The notes: generated by a model not told the origin, from the sequence alone. A DNA stretch of 64,000 bases from Betaproteobacteria bacterium Ga0077527 (GCA_001464815.1 LNDW01000020.1:248001-312000), one strand, 5' to 3'. Positions 7,038 through 17,390 are shown, counted from the first letter of the stretch. A program made the numbers and translations.

Positions 7038-8018
7038 CTGCATTGCCACCTTCGCCTCGCGCACCACCCGGCCCCACTTCTGCATCTCGCGCTTGATGTG
7101 GGCCTGGAATTCCTCCGGCGTGCCGCCGATGGGTTCGATGCCGTCGCGCAGCAGGCGGTCGCGGATTTCCGGCAGCTTCAGCACGCGCGAGACTTCGCTT
7201 TGCACGCGGTTGATCACCGGGCGCGGCGTGCCGCCCGGCGCGCAGATGCCGGACCAGGACACGGTCTCGAATCCGGGCAGGCCCTGCTCGGCTACTGTCG
7301 GGATGTCCTGCATGGTTGAAAAACGTTGCGCGCTGGTGATGCCGAGCACACGCAGCTTGCCGGCCTTGACGTGCGGCATCGAGCTCACCGGCTGGTCGAA
7401 CAGCAGCACGACCTGGCCGGTCAACAGATCGGCCATGGCATTACCGGTACCCTTGTACGGGATGTGGGTCATGCTGATCTTCGCCGCGCTGGCGAAGTAT
7501 TCGCCCGAAAGATGTGACGCCGTGCCCACACCGGAAGAAGCAAAGTTGATCTGGCCCGGCCGCGCCTTGGCCAGCGCGATGAACTCCTTGACGTTCTTCG
7601 CCGGCAGCGAGGGATGCAGCACGATGATGTACGGCAGCGCGCCGGTCTGTGTCACCGGCGCGAGGTCTTTCTCCGGGTCATAGGGCAGCTTGCTCGAGAT
7701 GAAGGGCAGGATCGCGAAGATGCCGGTGGTGCAGGCAAACAGCGTGTAGCCGTCGGGCGGCGCTTTTGCCGTCAATTCCGCGGCGATCACACTGCCGGCG
7801 CCAGGACGGTTGTCGACGTTGACCTGCTGGCCGATGCCCTTGGTCATCTCCTGCGCGATCAGCCGCGCCACGATGTCGGTCGAGCCGCCGGGCGCGAAAC
7901 CGACAAGGATGCGGATCTGTTTTGAGGGATAGGCCTGCGCCTGTGCCCAGCCCGCGGCCAGCGCCAGCAGCATCGCGCCTGCCCAGCGTATTGCACGTAA
8001 AGTCAGCGATTGCGCCAT
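7035..8018 (-). CDS. Bug/TctC-family periplasmic solute-binding protein
   Basis: A 327-residue secreted binding protein with a signal peptide ending in AQAQA, then the family start YPSKQIRILVGFAPGGSTD. Typical TctC/Bug signatures follow: VDNRPGAGSVIAAE, PPDGYTL, HPSLPAKNVKEFIALAKA and HIPYKGTGNA. Bug proteins bind carboxylates and related small acids, usually without a linked membrane transporter, and none is nearby here. An AGGGGG ribosome site precedes the ATG. The stop codon lies in the last unit of a heptad repeat element. Confidence 0.92.
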   Translation of the reverse strand: MAQSLTLRAIRWAGAMLLALAAGWAQAQAYPSKQIRILVGFAPGGSTDIVARLIAQEMTKGIGQQVNVDNRPGAGSVIAAELTAKAPPDGYTLFACTTGIFAILPFISSKLPYDPEKDLAPVTQTGALPYIIVLHPSLPAKNVKEFIALAKARPGQINFASSGVGTASHLSGEYFASAAKISMTHIPYKGTGNAMADLLTGQVVLLFDQPVSSMPHVKAGKLRVLGITSAQRFSTMQDIPTVAEQGLPGFETVSWSGICAPGGTPRPVINRVQSEVSRVLKLPEIRDRLLRDGIEPIGGTPEEFQAHIKREMQKWGRVVREAKVAMQ

Positions 8019-8114
8019 GTCATGCCCCCTGAATGATTGTTGTGTGTTGCGGCGTCCGAGCTTGTTTTACAACCATGTGCCGCCACGCCAGGGCCATGAT
8101 ACCCGCACCGCGCT

Positions 8115-9098
8115 TCAGGCGCTCGATGCCAGCCGCCACGGCTGCAGGTAATCGAGGCGGTCACCAGTCTGCACGATGATGTGCTTGACCACCTTTTCAC
8201 GAACGATGTGCAGCGTGACGTCGTCACCGGCCGCCGCGCCCTGCCACAGGCATTCGTAGAAATCGCTCTGCCCGCCGATCGAATCGCCACCGATGCCGAG
8301 GATCACGTCGCCGCGCTTGAGGCCGGCCAGCTCGGCCGGAGAACCGGGCAGCACGCGCGAAATCACCACATGCCCCTCGACCTGCTCCGAATTGAGGCCC
8401 AGCCAGGGCCGCGGCGAACCGCGGCGCCGGCCGGTGGCGGCCAGATCTGGCAGCACGGCCTTCAGCAGGTTGATCGGCACGAACATGTTGCCGGGGAAGG
8501 CCACGCCGCTGTTCAGCGCATCACTGACCCACAGCGAGGCAATGCCGACCAGCCGGCCGTTGTCGTCGAACAGCGCGGCGCCGCTGTGCTCGTAACGCGG
8601 CGGCGCGGTGAACAGCGCATCATCAATCATGTATTCCCACCAGCCGATGAAACGCCGCCGCGACACCAGCGCGGCACCGGTGACACCGCCGGCGCCGGCA
8701 TGTCCGGCGACCACCAGCCCCTGCAGCAGCTCAAGCTGGTCGGAGTCGCCCAGCTCCACCGGGGTACACGGCGGGGCGGGCTTGGCGCGCAACAGGCCGA
8801 AGCCGGTGGCGTGGTCGAAGCCGACAACGGTGGCCGGGTAGGGCTTGTTGTCGCCGCCGATCACCAGCACCGATGCCGCCTCCAGCACCAGATAACCGAT
8901 GGTCAGGATCAGGCCCTTGTCATCGATGACGATTCCGGTGCCTTCACGCTCGCTGCCCAGCGAATCGGCGGTTCGTGCGCCTTCGATGGCGCGGATCGAC
9001 AGCTTGACCACGGCATCCAGCGGCGGCGAGGCCGGCGCCGGGATGCCGTTGGTTGCGCGCCAGGCGGCAAGCGCAGCGGTGAACAACGCCACGCTCAT
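8115..9098 (-). CDS. HtrA-like protease-fold protein with PDZ domain, catalytic residues altered
   Basis: A 327-residue protein with a trypsin-like domain (~40-225) and a C-terminal PDZ domain (~235-315; VEGHVVISRVLPGSPAELAG then KRGDVILGIGG). Against HtrA/DegP, the NAHVV catalytic His region reads IGYLV, the TDLAVL Asp region reads TGFGLL, and GNSGGPL reads EHSGAAL. Only the Ser remains, so peptidase activity is unlikely. No clear signal peptide is seen. Its ATG overlaps the greB stop by 4 bases. A scaffolding or binding role is inferred. Confidence 0.8.
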   Translation of the reverse strand: MSVALFTAALAAWRATNGIPAPASPPLDAVVKLSIRAIEGARTADSLGSEREGTGIVIDDKGLILTIGYLVLEAASVLVIGGDNKPYPATVVGFDHATGFGLLRAKPAPPCTPVELGDSDQLELLQGLVVAGHAGAGGVTGAALVSRRRFIGWWEYMIDDALFTAPPRYEHSGAALFDDNGRLVGIASLWVSDALNSGVAFPGNMFVPINLLKAVLPDLAATGRRRGSPRPWLGLNSEQVEGHVVISRVLPGSPAELAGLKRGDVILGIGGDSIGGQSDFYECLWQGAAAGDDVTLHIVREKVVKHIIVQTGDRLDYLQPWRLASSA

Positions 9099-9637
9099 GC
9101 GCCAGTCCCGTTGACCGCGATCGCCTCATAACGCACGTCGGAGATCTCGATATCAACCACGCCGGTCGGCGTGGCGAGCTTCACCGTGTCGCCGGCGCGG
9201 TGCTTGAGCAGCGCCCTGGCAATTGGCGACACCCAGGACACATGGCCGCGCGTCACATCGGCCTCGTCGATGCCGACGATGGTGATGGTCTGGTCCCGCC
9301 CTTCGCCGTCAACATAATCGACGGTGGCGCCAAAAAACACCTGGTCGGTGTCACCACGCGCGGCAGGGTCGACCACCAGCACGTGATCGAGGCGTTTGCC
9401 GAGGTAATGGATGCGGCGGTCAATTTCGCGCAGCCGCTTTTTGCCGTAGATGTAGTCGCCGTTTTCGGAACGGTCGCCATTGGAGGCAGCCCATGAAATC
9501 ACCTTGACCAGCTCGGGGCGATCGACGTCGAGCAACTGCGTCAACTCGCGTTTCAGGCGCTGGTAGCCACCGGGGGTCATGTAGTTTTTCGGCGGCGGCG
9601 CCGGGGTGTCATCCTCGGATCGGTTCGGGCGGGGCAT
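9095..9637 (-). CDS. greB: Transcription elongation factor GreB
   Basis: A 180-residue Gre factor that rescues backtracked RNA polymerase by stimulating transcript cleavage. The N-terminal coiled coil spans ~20-95 and carries the acidic tip and GreB pattern SNGDRSENGDYIYGKKRLRE; the C-terminal FKBP-like domain follows (ITIVGIDEADVTRGHVSWVS, SPIARALL). It is about 20 residues longer than E. coli GreB because of a Pro/Asp-rich N-terminal extension. It is translationally coupled (ATGA) to the downstream PDZ protein. Confidence 0.95.
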   Translation of the reverse strand: MPRPNRSEDDTPAPPPKNYMTPGGYQRLKRELTQLLDVDRPELVKVISWAASNGDRSENGDYIYGKKRLREIDRRIHYLGKRLDHVLVVDPAARGDTDQVFFGATVDYVDGEGRDQTITIVGIDEADVTRGHVSWVSPIARALLKHRAGDTVKLATPTGVVDIEISDVRYEAIAVNGTGA

Positions 9638-9720
9638 GTCGGGAGTTTAGCGGCTGGAATTTGGTCCGGGGAGGCGGCAACACCGGTCGTGCGCCAGACC
9701 GCATAACCTGCTACAACGTG

Positions 9721-9750
9721 TTGGCCCACCAGATTTCATATTATAAAATC
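9721..9750 (+). promoter_or_regulatory. AT-rich promoter-like segment upstream of the IclR gene
   Basis: Between the divergent greB and IclR genes lies a locally AT-rich stretch, TTTCATATTATAAAATC, with TATAAA at 9742-9747 and TTGGCC 15 bases upstream. The -10-like part is convincing against the GC-rich background; the -35 and spacing are poor. It could serve the IclR gene, whose GTG start is 40 bases downstream. Confidence 0.3.
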
Positions 9751-9787
9751 CAGCCAACCCTGCTTTTCCAACCTCCCAACTCCCGCC

Positions 9788-10555
9788 GTGGCCGACAAAA
9801 ACGCAAAACCCTCGATCCAGGTCATCGAACGCATGATGCACCTGCTCGACGTGCTGTCGCAGCATTCGACCCCGGCGACACTGAAGCAGCTGGCCACCGC
9901 CACGCAGCTGCACCCTTCCACCGCGCACCGCATTCTCGGCGTGATGGTCGACAACCGGCTGGTCGACCGCATCGAACCCGGCATGTACCGGCTGGGCATC
10001 CGCCTGGTCGAGCTGGGCAGCCTGGTCAAGTCACGGATCAGCGTGCGCCAGGAGGCGCTGCCCTTCATGCACGAGCTGCACCGCGAGCTGGGCGAAACGG
10101 TGAACCTGTCAGTGCGCCGTGACGACGAGATGGTCTATATCGAGCGCGCCTCCGAAGGCAACACCATGATGCGTGTGGTGCAGATCATCGGCGCCCACGC
10201 GCCGCTGCACATCACCGCGGTGGGCAAGATTTTCCTCGCCGCCGAAAGTGCCCAGCAGGTCGCGGGTTATGTCTCGCGCAGCGGCCTCACCCGTTATACC
10301 GACAATACACTGACCGACGCCAAGGCGCTGGCCCGCGAGCTGGAGCAGATCCGCGTCCAGCGCTACGCCTTTGACAACGAAGAGGCCGAGCGTGGTGTCT
10401 GTTGCGTGGGCGCCGGCATCCACAACGACGAAGGCCAGCTGGTTGCCGGCCTTTCGGTGTCAGCCCCGACCGAACGTTTCAAGAAAACCTGGGCCGAGAC
10501 GGTGCGCCAGTCGGCCGAACGCATCTCGCGCGCCATCGGCCACTCCCCGCGCTGA
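9788..10555 (+). CDS. IclR-family transcriptional regulator
   Basis: A 255-residue regulator with an N-terminal winged helix (residues ~12-65; TLKQLATATQLHPSTAHRIL is the recognition region) and a C-terminal IclR effector domain (~80-250; YRLGIRLVELGSLVKSRISV, APLHITAVGKIFLAA). IclR proteins respond to small organic acids and often control aromatic or carboxylate catabolism. The start is GTG with no clear ribosome site. The Bug and aldolase genes 1.5-3 kb downstream are possible targets, but that is only proximity. Confidence 0.92.
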   Translation: MADKNAKPSIQVIERMMHLLDVLSQHSTPATLKQLATATQLHPSTAHRILGVMVDNRLVDRIEPGMYRLGIRLVELGSLVKSRISVRQEALPFMHELHRELGETVNLSVRRDDEMVYIERASEGNTMMRVVQIIGAHAPLHITAVGKIFLAAESAQQVAGYVSRSGLTRYTDNTLTDAKALARELEQIRVQRYAFDNEEAERGVCCVGAGIHNDEGQLVAGLSVSAPTERFKKTWAETVRQSAERISRAIGHSPR

Positions 10556-10589
10556 ATACCCCCGCTGTTAACGCTGCCGTGCGCTGACG

Positions 10590-12035
10590 ATGTACGAACG
10601 CCCCGTCGTTTTCCTTGACCTCGAAACCACCGGCGCCACCGCCACCCGTGACCGCATCACCGAAGTCGGCCTGATCGAGGTCAATAACGGCGAGTTCGTG
10701 CGCGAATGGTCAACGCTGGTCAATCCCGGGATCAGTATTCCGCCGATGATCCAGGGGCTGACCGGAATCAGCAACGAGATGGTCGCGTCGGCGCCACGCT
10801 TCGAGGAAATCGCGCGCGAGCTGTGGCTGGCGCTGGAAGGCCGCGTGTTGGTCGCGCACAACGCGCGTTTCGACTATGGCTTCCTGAAAAACGAATTCCG
10901 CCGCCTCGGCAAGACCTTCAGCGTGCCGGTGCTGTGCACGGTGAAACTGTCGAGAAAATTGTTCCCGCAACATCAGCGCCACAACCTCGACAGCCTGATG
11001 TCGCGCCACGACATCCGCTGCGAAGCCCGCCACCGCGCGCTGGGCGACGCCAGGGTGCTGTGGCATCTGGCCCAGGCCTGGCGCGTGGCGCCCGGCGAGG
11101 CCGCGGTGATCGAGGCCACCACAAAACTGCTGAAAACCGCGACCGTGCCCGCGGGTCTGCCCGATGACACTTACGCGCACATCCCCGAGGGCCCCGGCGT
11201 CTACCTGTTCTACGGCCTGTCCGGTGACAACAAGGACATCCCGCTGTATGTCGGCAAGAGCGTCAACCTGCGCACGCGGGTGATGTCACATTTTTCCGGC
11301 GACCATCGCGTGCACAAGGACATGCGCATCGCGGCCGAGGTCAAACGCATCGACTGGATCGAAACCGCCGGCGAACTGGGCGCATTGATTGAAGAGGCGC
11401 GGCTGGTGAAAAAACTCTCGCCGATACACAACCGGCAATTGCGCCGCAACACCGAACTCTGCGCATGGCACTGGCCGGGGCAGCGGCACGATGCGGCGCC
11501 GCAACTGATTTCGGCGCGCGAACTCTCCGGGGTTGAATTCCGCGACCTCTACGGCCTGTTCCGCTCGCGCCGCGCCGCGATCGAAGCCCTGCGCGAGATC
11601 GCCGCCGAGCACCAGTTGTGCAATCAGATACTGGGGCTCGAGAAGCGCAGCCCCGGAAAAAGCAGCGCCTGCTTTGCGTACCAGATCAAACGCTGCCGCG
11701 GTGCCTGCACCGGTGCCGAAACCACCGAGGCCCATGCCCTGCGGCTGGCCGCGGCGCTGACCGGGCTGCGGGTCAAGGCCTGGCCTTTTCCGGGGCGCAT
11801 CGGCGTGCGCGAAACCTCGGCCGACGGTGCGCGCTGCGAGCTGCATGTGCTCGACCAGTGGTGCCACCTCGGCACCATCAAAAGCGAGGAGGAACTGCGG
11901 GAACTCGATGACGGCTTGCCGCGCCCGCTGTTCGACCTTGATACCTACAAGATACTCACCCGCTATTTCTATAACGGCAAGGGCCGGCCCGATGTGGTGC
12001 CGCTGCCCCCGGTTGCGGCCTCGGTTGTCACCTGA
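10590..12035 (+). CDS. DnaQ-like 3'-5' exonuclease fused to a UvrC-type GIY-YIG nuclease (Cho-like)
   Basis: A 481-residue fusion. The N-terminal DEDDh exonuclease shows ExoI FLDLETTG, ExoII HNARFDYGFL and ExoIII HRALGDARVL. The GIY-YIG domain begins near residue 200 (GVYLFYGLSGDNKDIPLYVG then KSVNLRTRV), followed by a region with conserved cysteines (CAW...CNQILG...CFAYQIKRCRGAC) as in Cho/UvrC-related proteins. Such fusions are known and are annotated as DNA polymerase III epsilon-like or excinuclease-like proteins. It probably acts in DNA repair, cutting near a lesion and trimming from the nick; that coupling is inferred. Confidence 0.9.
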   Translation: MYERPVVFLDLETTGATATRDRITEVGLIEVNNGEFVREWSTLVNPGISIPPMIQGLTGISNEMVASAPRFEEIARELWLALEGRVLVAHNARFDYGFLKNEFRRLGKTFSVPVLCTVKLSRKLFPQHQRHNLDSLMSRHDIRCEARHRALGDARVLWHLAQAWRVAPGEAAVIEATTKLLKTATVPAGLPDDTYAHIPEGPGVYLFYGLSGDNKDIPLYVGKSVNLRTRVMSHFSGDHRVHKDMRIAAEVKRIDWIETAGELGALIEEARLVKKLSPIHNRQLRRNTELCAWHWPGQRHDAAPQLISARELSGVEFRDLYGLFRSRRAAIEALREIAAEHQLCNQILGLEKRSPGKSSACFAYQIKRCRGACTGAETTEAHALRLAAALTGLRVKAWPFPGRIGVRETSADGARCELHVLDQWCHLGTIKSEEELRELDDGLPRPLFDLDTYKILTRYFYNGKGRPDVVPLPPVAASVVT

Positions 12036-12110
12036 GTTGCAACCTGAAACTGCGGCATAATCACTCTGAAAGCACAAACAGGTAATCACAACCATCCGGA
12101 GGAGGATGTC

Positions 12111-13100
12111 ATGAGCCGCTGTTCACCTTTGAGCCTGCACACCATTGTTGCCGCCACGATTCTTGCACCCGCCGTGTCGCTGCCACTGTCCGTTGCCGCC
12201 CAGCAATATCCGGTGAAGACGGTGCGTTTCATCATCCCCTTTCCGCCCGGCGGCCCCACCGACATCATGGGCCGCATGGCCACCGATATCCTGTCGCGCG
12301 CCACTGGCCAGCAGTTCGTGCCCGACAACCGCGGCGGCGCCGGCGGCAACATCGGTGCCGAGCTGTGCGCCAAATCGCCGCCCGACGGCTACACGCTGTG
12401 CATGATCACCGCGGCGCAGGGTGTGTCGCCGGCGATCTACCGCAAGATGAACTACGACCCGGTGAAAGACCTGGCCACGATCACCCTGATGGCGAGCCTG
12501 CCCAGCCTGCTCACGGTACACCCCAACCTGCCGGCGAAGACGGTGAAGGAAGTGATCGCCCTGGCCCGCGCCAAACCCGACGGCATGAGTTACGCCTCCA
12601 CCGGCAACGGCAGCAGCCCGCATATGCTGATGGAGATGTTCAAGTTCATGACCGGCGTGAAGATGGTGCATATCCCGTACAAGGGCCAGGCGCCGGCGGT
12701 GGTCGACCAGATGTCGGGACAGGTGCAACTGGCCTTCAACACCGCGATCAGCGTGCTGCCCCAGGTCGAGGCCAAGCGCCTGCGCCCGGTGGCGATTTCA
12801 ACCCGCGAGCGCTTCCCGCCGATGCCCGACCTGCCCACCATCGAGGAAAGCGGCGTCAAGGGTTTTGACGGTGGCTCGTGGCAGGGTGTCGGTGCGCCGG
12901 CGGGCACGCCGCCGGAGATCATCCGCCGCGTCAACACCCTTCTGGTCAGCGAACTGAAGACGCCGGCGATGCGTGAACAGATGATCAAGCGTGGCGGCAT
13001 CGTCTCGGCGAACTCGCCGGAGGAATTCTCGGCCTTCCTCAGGACCGAGATTGCGCGCTGGACCAAGATCGCGCGCGCCGCCAACATCAGCATCGATTAA
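12111..13100 (+). CDS. Bug/TctC-family periplasmic solute-binding protein
   Basis: A 329-residue secreted binding protein: signal peptide ending near SVAAQ, then YPVKTVRFIIPFPPGGPTDI, PDNRGGAGGNIGAEL, PPDGYTLCMI, HPNLPAKTVKEVIALARAKP and HIPYKGQAPA. The substrate cannot be read from sequence. Four bases separate its stop from the class II aldolase ATG, so the two form an operon, suggesting uptake and breakdown of the same sugar acid or hydroxy acid. A GGAGGAGG-like ribosome site precedes the ATG. Confidence 0.93.
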   Translation: MSRCSPLSLHTIVAATILAPAVSLPLSVAAQQYPVKTVRFIIPFPPGGPTDIMGRMATDILSRATGQQFVPDNRGGAGGNIGAELCAKSPPDGYTLCMITAAQGVSPAIYRKMNYDPVKDLATITLMASLPSLLTVHPNLPAKTVKEVIALARAKPDGMSYASTGNGSSPHMLMEMFKFMTGVKMVHIPYKGQAPAVVDQMSGQVQLAFNTAISVLPQVEAKRLRPVAISTRERFPPMPDLPTIEESGVKGFDGGSWQGVGAPAGTPPEIIRRVNTLLVSELKTPAMREQMIKRGGIVSANSPEEFSAFLRTEIARWTKIARAANISID

Positions 13101-13104
13101 CACC

Positions 13105-13839
13105 ATGGCGCAGCCCACGCCCGAACAGCAGGCGCGCATCGACCTCGCCGCGGCCCTGCGCACCGCCTCGCGCATGGGCCTTGGCGAGGGCATCTGCAAT
13201 CATTTCAGCGCCGAAGTGCCGGGGCATCCCGGCCACTTCCTGATCAATCCGCAGGGATTGCACTGGTCGGAAGTCACACCCGCCGATCTGGTGCTGGTTG
13301 ATGCCGCGGGGCGCAAGGTTTCAGGCAAACACGAGGTCGAACCGACTGCTTTTTTTATCCACGGCGCGGCGCATCGCAGCAAGCCGCAGGCGAAATGCGT
13401 GCTGCACACCCACATGCCGTACGCCACCGCGCTGACGGTGATCGAGGGCGGCCGCATCGAGCCGGTGAGCCAGACTGCGCTGAAGTTCTACGGCCGCGAT
13501 GCCTATGACGGTGAATACAACGGCCTCGCGCTGGATGCCGCCGAAGGTGAGCGCATCGTCGCCGGACTGAAGAATGCCGACATCCTGTTTTTAAGCAACC
13601 ACGGCGTGATAGTCACCGGGCCGCGCATCGATATCGCTTTTGATGATCTGTATTACCTGGAACGCGCCTGCCAGTTGCAGGTGCTGGGGGCCGGCACCGG
13701 CAGGCCGCTGAAAGCCGTGCCCGAGGCCGTCGCGCGCAAGACCGCCGGCCAGATGACGGATGACACTCAGGCGCGGTTGCACTTCATCGCGCTGAAACGG
13801 CTGCTTGATCGTGATGAGCCGGGGTGGTCGGCACTCTAA
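13105..13839 (+). CDS. Class II aldolase/adducin-family protein
   Basis: A 244-residue protein with the zinc-site motifs of class II aldolases: LHTHMPYATAL (two His ligands) and LSNHGVIVTG (third His), plus the substrate-phosphate-type loop GNHFS/CNHFSAE near residue 30. The family includes L-fuculose-phosphate aldolase and ribulose-5-phosphate 4-epimerase, as well as decarboxylase-like members acting on unphosphorylated acids. It sits 4 bases after a Bug binding-protein gene, which favours a catabolic role. The ATG at 13105 is chosen because earlier in-frame codons lie inside the Bug gene. Confidence 0.88.
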   Translation: MAQPTPEQQARIDLAAALRTASRMGLGEGICNHFSAEVPGHPGHFLINPQGLHWSEVTPADLVLVDAAGRKVSGKHEVEPTAFFIHGAAHRSKPQAKCVLHTHMPYATALTVIEGGRIEPVSQTALKFYGRDAYDGEYNGLALDAAEGERIVAGLKNADILFLSNHGVIVTGPRIDIAFDDLYYLERACQLQVLGAGTGRPLKAVPEAVARKTAGQMTDDTQARLHFIALKRLLDRDEPGWSAL

Positions 13840-13868
13840 GCAAAGCCGCACCGGCCACCGCCCGCCCC

Positions 13869-13900
13869 GGAGCTTGTCGAAGGGCTCAGCCAGAACGGTT
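13869..13900. repeat. Short intergenic repeat of the CTTGTCGAAGGGCTCAG type
   Basis: Between the convergent aldolase and DUF3567 genes lies CCGGAGCTTGTCGAAGGGCT followed by CAGCCAGAACGG. This resembles the 'TTCGACAAGCTC...GAACGG' intergenic repeat seen in many Beta- and Gammaproteobacteria. A degraded relative (GGCTTCGGAACGCTCAG, then CCCGAACGG) is at 55831-55855. No function is assigned. Confidence 0.45.
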
Positions 13901-13921
13901 GAAGATCAACAGTCCGGCAGA

Positions 13922-14155
13922 TCAGTGATAAACCACCGGCTGATTCAGCAGCACCCCGAAGTTGTCGAGAAAGGCATCGATGTGTTCGGTGGATGATTCC
14001 TCACCGGCTGCCTTGTTCATTGCCTCGGCGAATTTCTCGGCCACATCACCGCGAAAGAACGTGCTGCGCGAGCTGCGCTTGTCGACGAGCTCCAGTCCCT
14101 GGCCTCCGGGATATTCCGCCACGTAGTACTGCTCGCTGTTGTAGACGATGCGCAT
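13922..14155 (-). CDS. DUF3567 family protein
   Basis: A 77-residue cytosolic protein with the DUF3567 pattern: MRIVYNSEQYYVAEYP at the N-terminus, LELVDKRSSRSTFFRGDVAE in the middle, and IDAFLDNFGVLLNQPVVYH at the end. The family is small, largely limited to Betaproteobacteria and uncharacterised, so it is also a taxonomic marker here. It converges with the aldolase gene. Upstream is a ~100-base AT-rich region that contains a copy of the dispersed motif. Confidence 0.85.
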   Translation of the reverse strand: MRIVYNSEQYYVAEYPGGQGLELVDKRSSRSTFFRGDVAEKFAEAMNKAAGEESSTEHIDAFLDNFGVLLNQPVVYH

Positions 14156-14185
14156 CGCTGCTCCTCTTCATGAATTACATTGACA

Positions 14186-14213
14186 ATAAGCCATTGATTT
14201 TAAACAATAAATT
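14186..14213 (+). repeat. AT-rich dispersed motif copy (variant)
   Basis: Starts ATAAGCCATTGATTTTAAAC and continues AATAAATT. It matches the family consensus over ATAAG-x2-ATTG-T4 and the A/T-rich 3' end, but the second half of the core is altered. It lies 47 bases 3' of the EamA gene stop and 30 bases 5' of the DUF3567 gene. Confidence 0.5.
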
Positions 14214-14259
14214 GTTTGATCAAGAGGCATGAAGGAGATGGGGCGCCAAGCCCGCGATT

Positions 14260-15156
14260 TCAAGTGCGGTTGCGGCGCTGGCAGATGGCGATGCCGGAGA
14301 GGATCAATGCGAGGCCGGCATAGGCGGTGGCCTGCGGCTGCTCACCCATGATCCACAGCCCGAGCATCACCGCGACAGCGGGGCTCATGTAGTTCACCAG
14401 CGACATGAAACTCGGCCCCGCGGAGCGGATCAGCTGGAAATAGAGCACCGTGGCCACGGCTGTGGGGATGACGCCCAACCAGACCACCGCAGCGGTCGAA
14501 GCCGCGCGAGGCTCCAGCAGCCAGGGCCGGTCCAGCCACAGGGCGGCCGGCACCACGACAAGACTCGCAACCAGCAGCGTCGAGGCCGCCGAGACAATGA
14601 CATCCCCCTTGATGATCAGGCGCGTCAACACGCTTTGCAGCGCGTAACAGAGCGCGCCGCCGAGCACTGACAGCTGGGACACGATGCGCAGCGTGTCGCC
14701 GCCGAGTCCGGCCAGCGCATCCGGCCCCATCAGCAACACGATGCCGCAGAAACCCGCGGCAAAACCCAGCGCCCGGTTGCGGGTCATGCCCTCGCCGGCG
14801 ATCAGGAAATGCGCCAGCACCAGCGTTGACAGCGGCATGAACGCCATCAGGATGCCGGCGAGCGCGCTCTCCACCACCTGCTGGCCCCAGGTGATCAGGT
14901 AAAACGGAATCGCATTGCCGATCAGCGCGATCACCACATACGGCCACCAGTGGCGGCCCAACGCCGGCAGACGCCGCCCGCTGGCATATACAAAAACAAG
15001 CAATACCAGCGCCGCCACGCCGACCCGACCGGCGACTATGGTCAGCGGCGGCAGGCTGGACACCGCGATGCGGTTGAACATGAACGAAGAACCCCACATC
15101 ACGACCAGGGCGAGCAGCAGGAGCCAGTCGTTGAGCGTGCGTTGATTGCCGGCCAT
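14260..15156 (-). CDS. EamA/DMT-family transporter
   Basis: A 298-residue integral membrane protein with about ten transmembrane helices in two EamA repeats. The first repeat begins WLLLLALVVMWGSSFMFNRI and the second begins VSQLSVLGGALCYALQSVLT. The C-terminal repeat has SAGPSFMSLVNYMSPAVAVM. Family members export amino acids, purines or other metabolites; the substrate is unknown. The ATG at 15156 fits the family; an in-frame codon at 15276 lies inside the neighbouring repeat element and is rejected. Confidence 0.9.
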   Translation of the reverse strand: MAGNQRTLNDWLLLLALVVMWGSSFMFNRIAVSSLPPLTIVAGRVGVAALVLLVFVYASGRRLPALGRHWWPYVVIALIGNAIPFYLITWGQQVVESALAGILMAFMPLSTLVLAHFLIAGEGMTRNRALGFAAGFCGIVLLMGPDALAGLGGDTLRIVSQLSVLGGALCYALQSVLTRLIIKGDVIVSAASTLLVASLVVVPAALWLDRPWLLEPRAASTAAVVWLGVIPTAVATVLYFQLIRSAGPSFMSLVNYMSPAVAVMLGLWIMGEQPQATAYAGLALILSGIAICQRRNRT

Positions 15157-15202
15157 GGGAGGAGAACTGCACCTTTGGGTTGAATTTTCAAGCGTTGAAC
15201 AA

Positions 15203-16827
<1,625 letters not shown>

Positions 16828-16841
16828 GCACAAGATGCGAT

Positions 16842-16870
16842 ACAACCAATTGTTTTAATTGATTATTTTT
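16842..16870 (+). repeat. AT-rich dispersed motif copy between convergent genes
   Basis: Core ATTGTTTTAATTGAT at 16849-16863, preceded by ACAACCA and followed by TATTTTTT. It begins 14 bases after the purB stop, and its 3' end supplies the TAA stop of the convergent thioesterase-like gene. It may act as a shared 3' end signal. Confidence 0.65.
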
Positions 16871-17390
16871 TGCTGTCGCGTTTGACGGCAGTCAGCTCGG
16901 ACCAGCGCTGCAGCGCTTCCGCCATCGGCGGCGCCTCACCGGTATAACCACTCGCCGCGACCACCTCGGCATTTGGCACACGCCCGCCGCGCTGCAGGAA
17001 CAGCCCCTTCACATAGGCATGGGCGCACAGCTCCCCGTCGCGCTCGAAGGTCTGTTCCATATAGATGTACTTGTCGTCCCAAGTCAGTAGCCGCGTCACC
17101 AGCTCGAAGCGGTCGAAAGGTTCCAGTGAACGCAGATAGGTGATTTCGGCGGCGGCCAGCACCGGCATCCAGCGGCGGCGGCGCATCTCGCCGAGCAGCC
17201 CCGCCTGTGCGGTGAGGTGCACACGGCCGAGGTCCATGAACGTCAGATAACGCCCGTTGTTCATGTGAAGATTGAGATCAAGATCGTTGGGCAACACGCG
17301 GAAGGTGAGCCGCGAGGCCTCGAAAATCGTTCGCCGCTGCAATCCACGCAACTGCCACAACAGCCAGAGCAGGCGCAGATAGAGATTCAC
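16863..17390 (-). CDS. Hotdog-fold acyl-CoA thioesterase-like protein
   Basis: A 175-residue protein with a 4HBT-like hotdog fold. After a short hydrophobic/basic N-terminus (VNLYLRLLWLLWQLRGLQRR) it has the helix-entry motif LDLNLHMNNGRYLTFMDLGR and ITYLRSLEPFDRFELVTRLL. It resembles THEM6-like thioesterases, which probably hydrolyse acyl-CoA or acyl-ACP. The start is GTG at 17390, 7 bases after the dedA stop; the reading frame further upstream lies within dedA and is rejected. Its stop codon sits in a copy of the AT-rich motif. Confidence 0.8.
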   Translation of the reverse strand: MNLYLRLLWLLWQLRGLQRRTIFEASRLTFRVLPNDLDLNLHMNNGRYLTFMDLGRVHLTAQAGLLGEMRRRRWMPVLAAAEITYLRSLEPFDRFELVTRLLTWDDKYIYMEQTFERDGELCAHAYVKGLFLQRGGRVPNAEVVAASGYTGEAPPMAEALQRWSELTAVKRDSKK

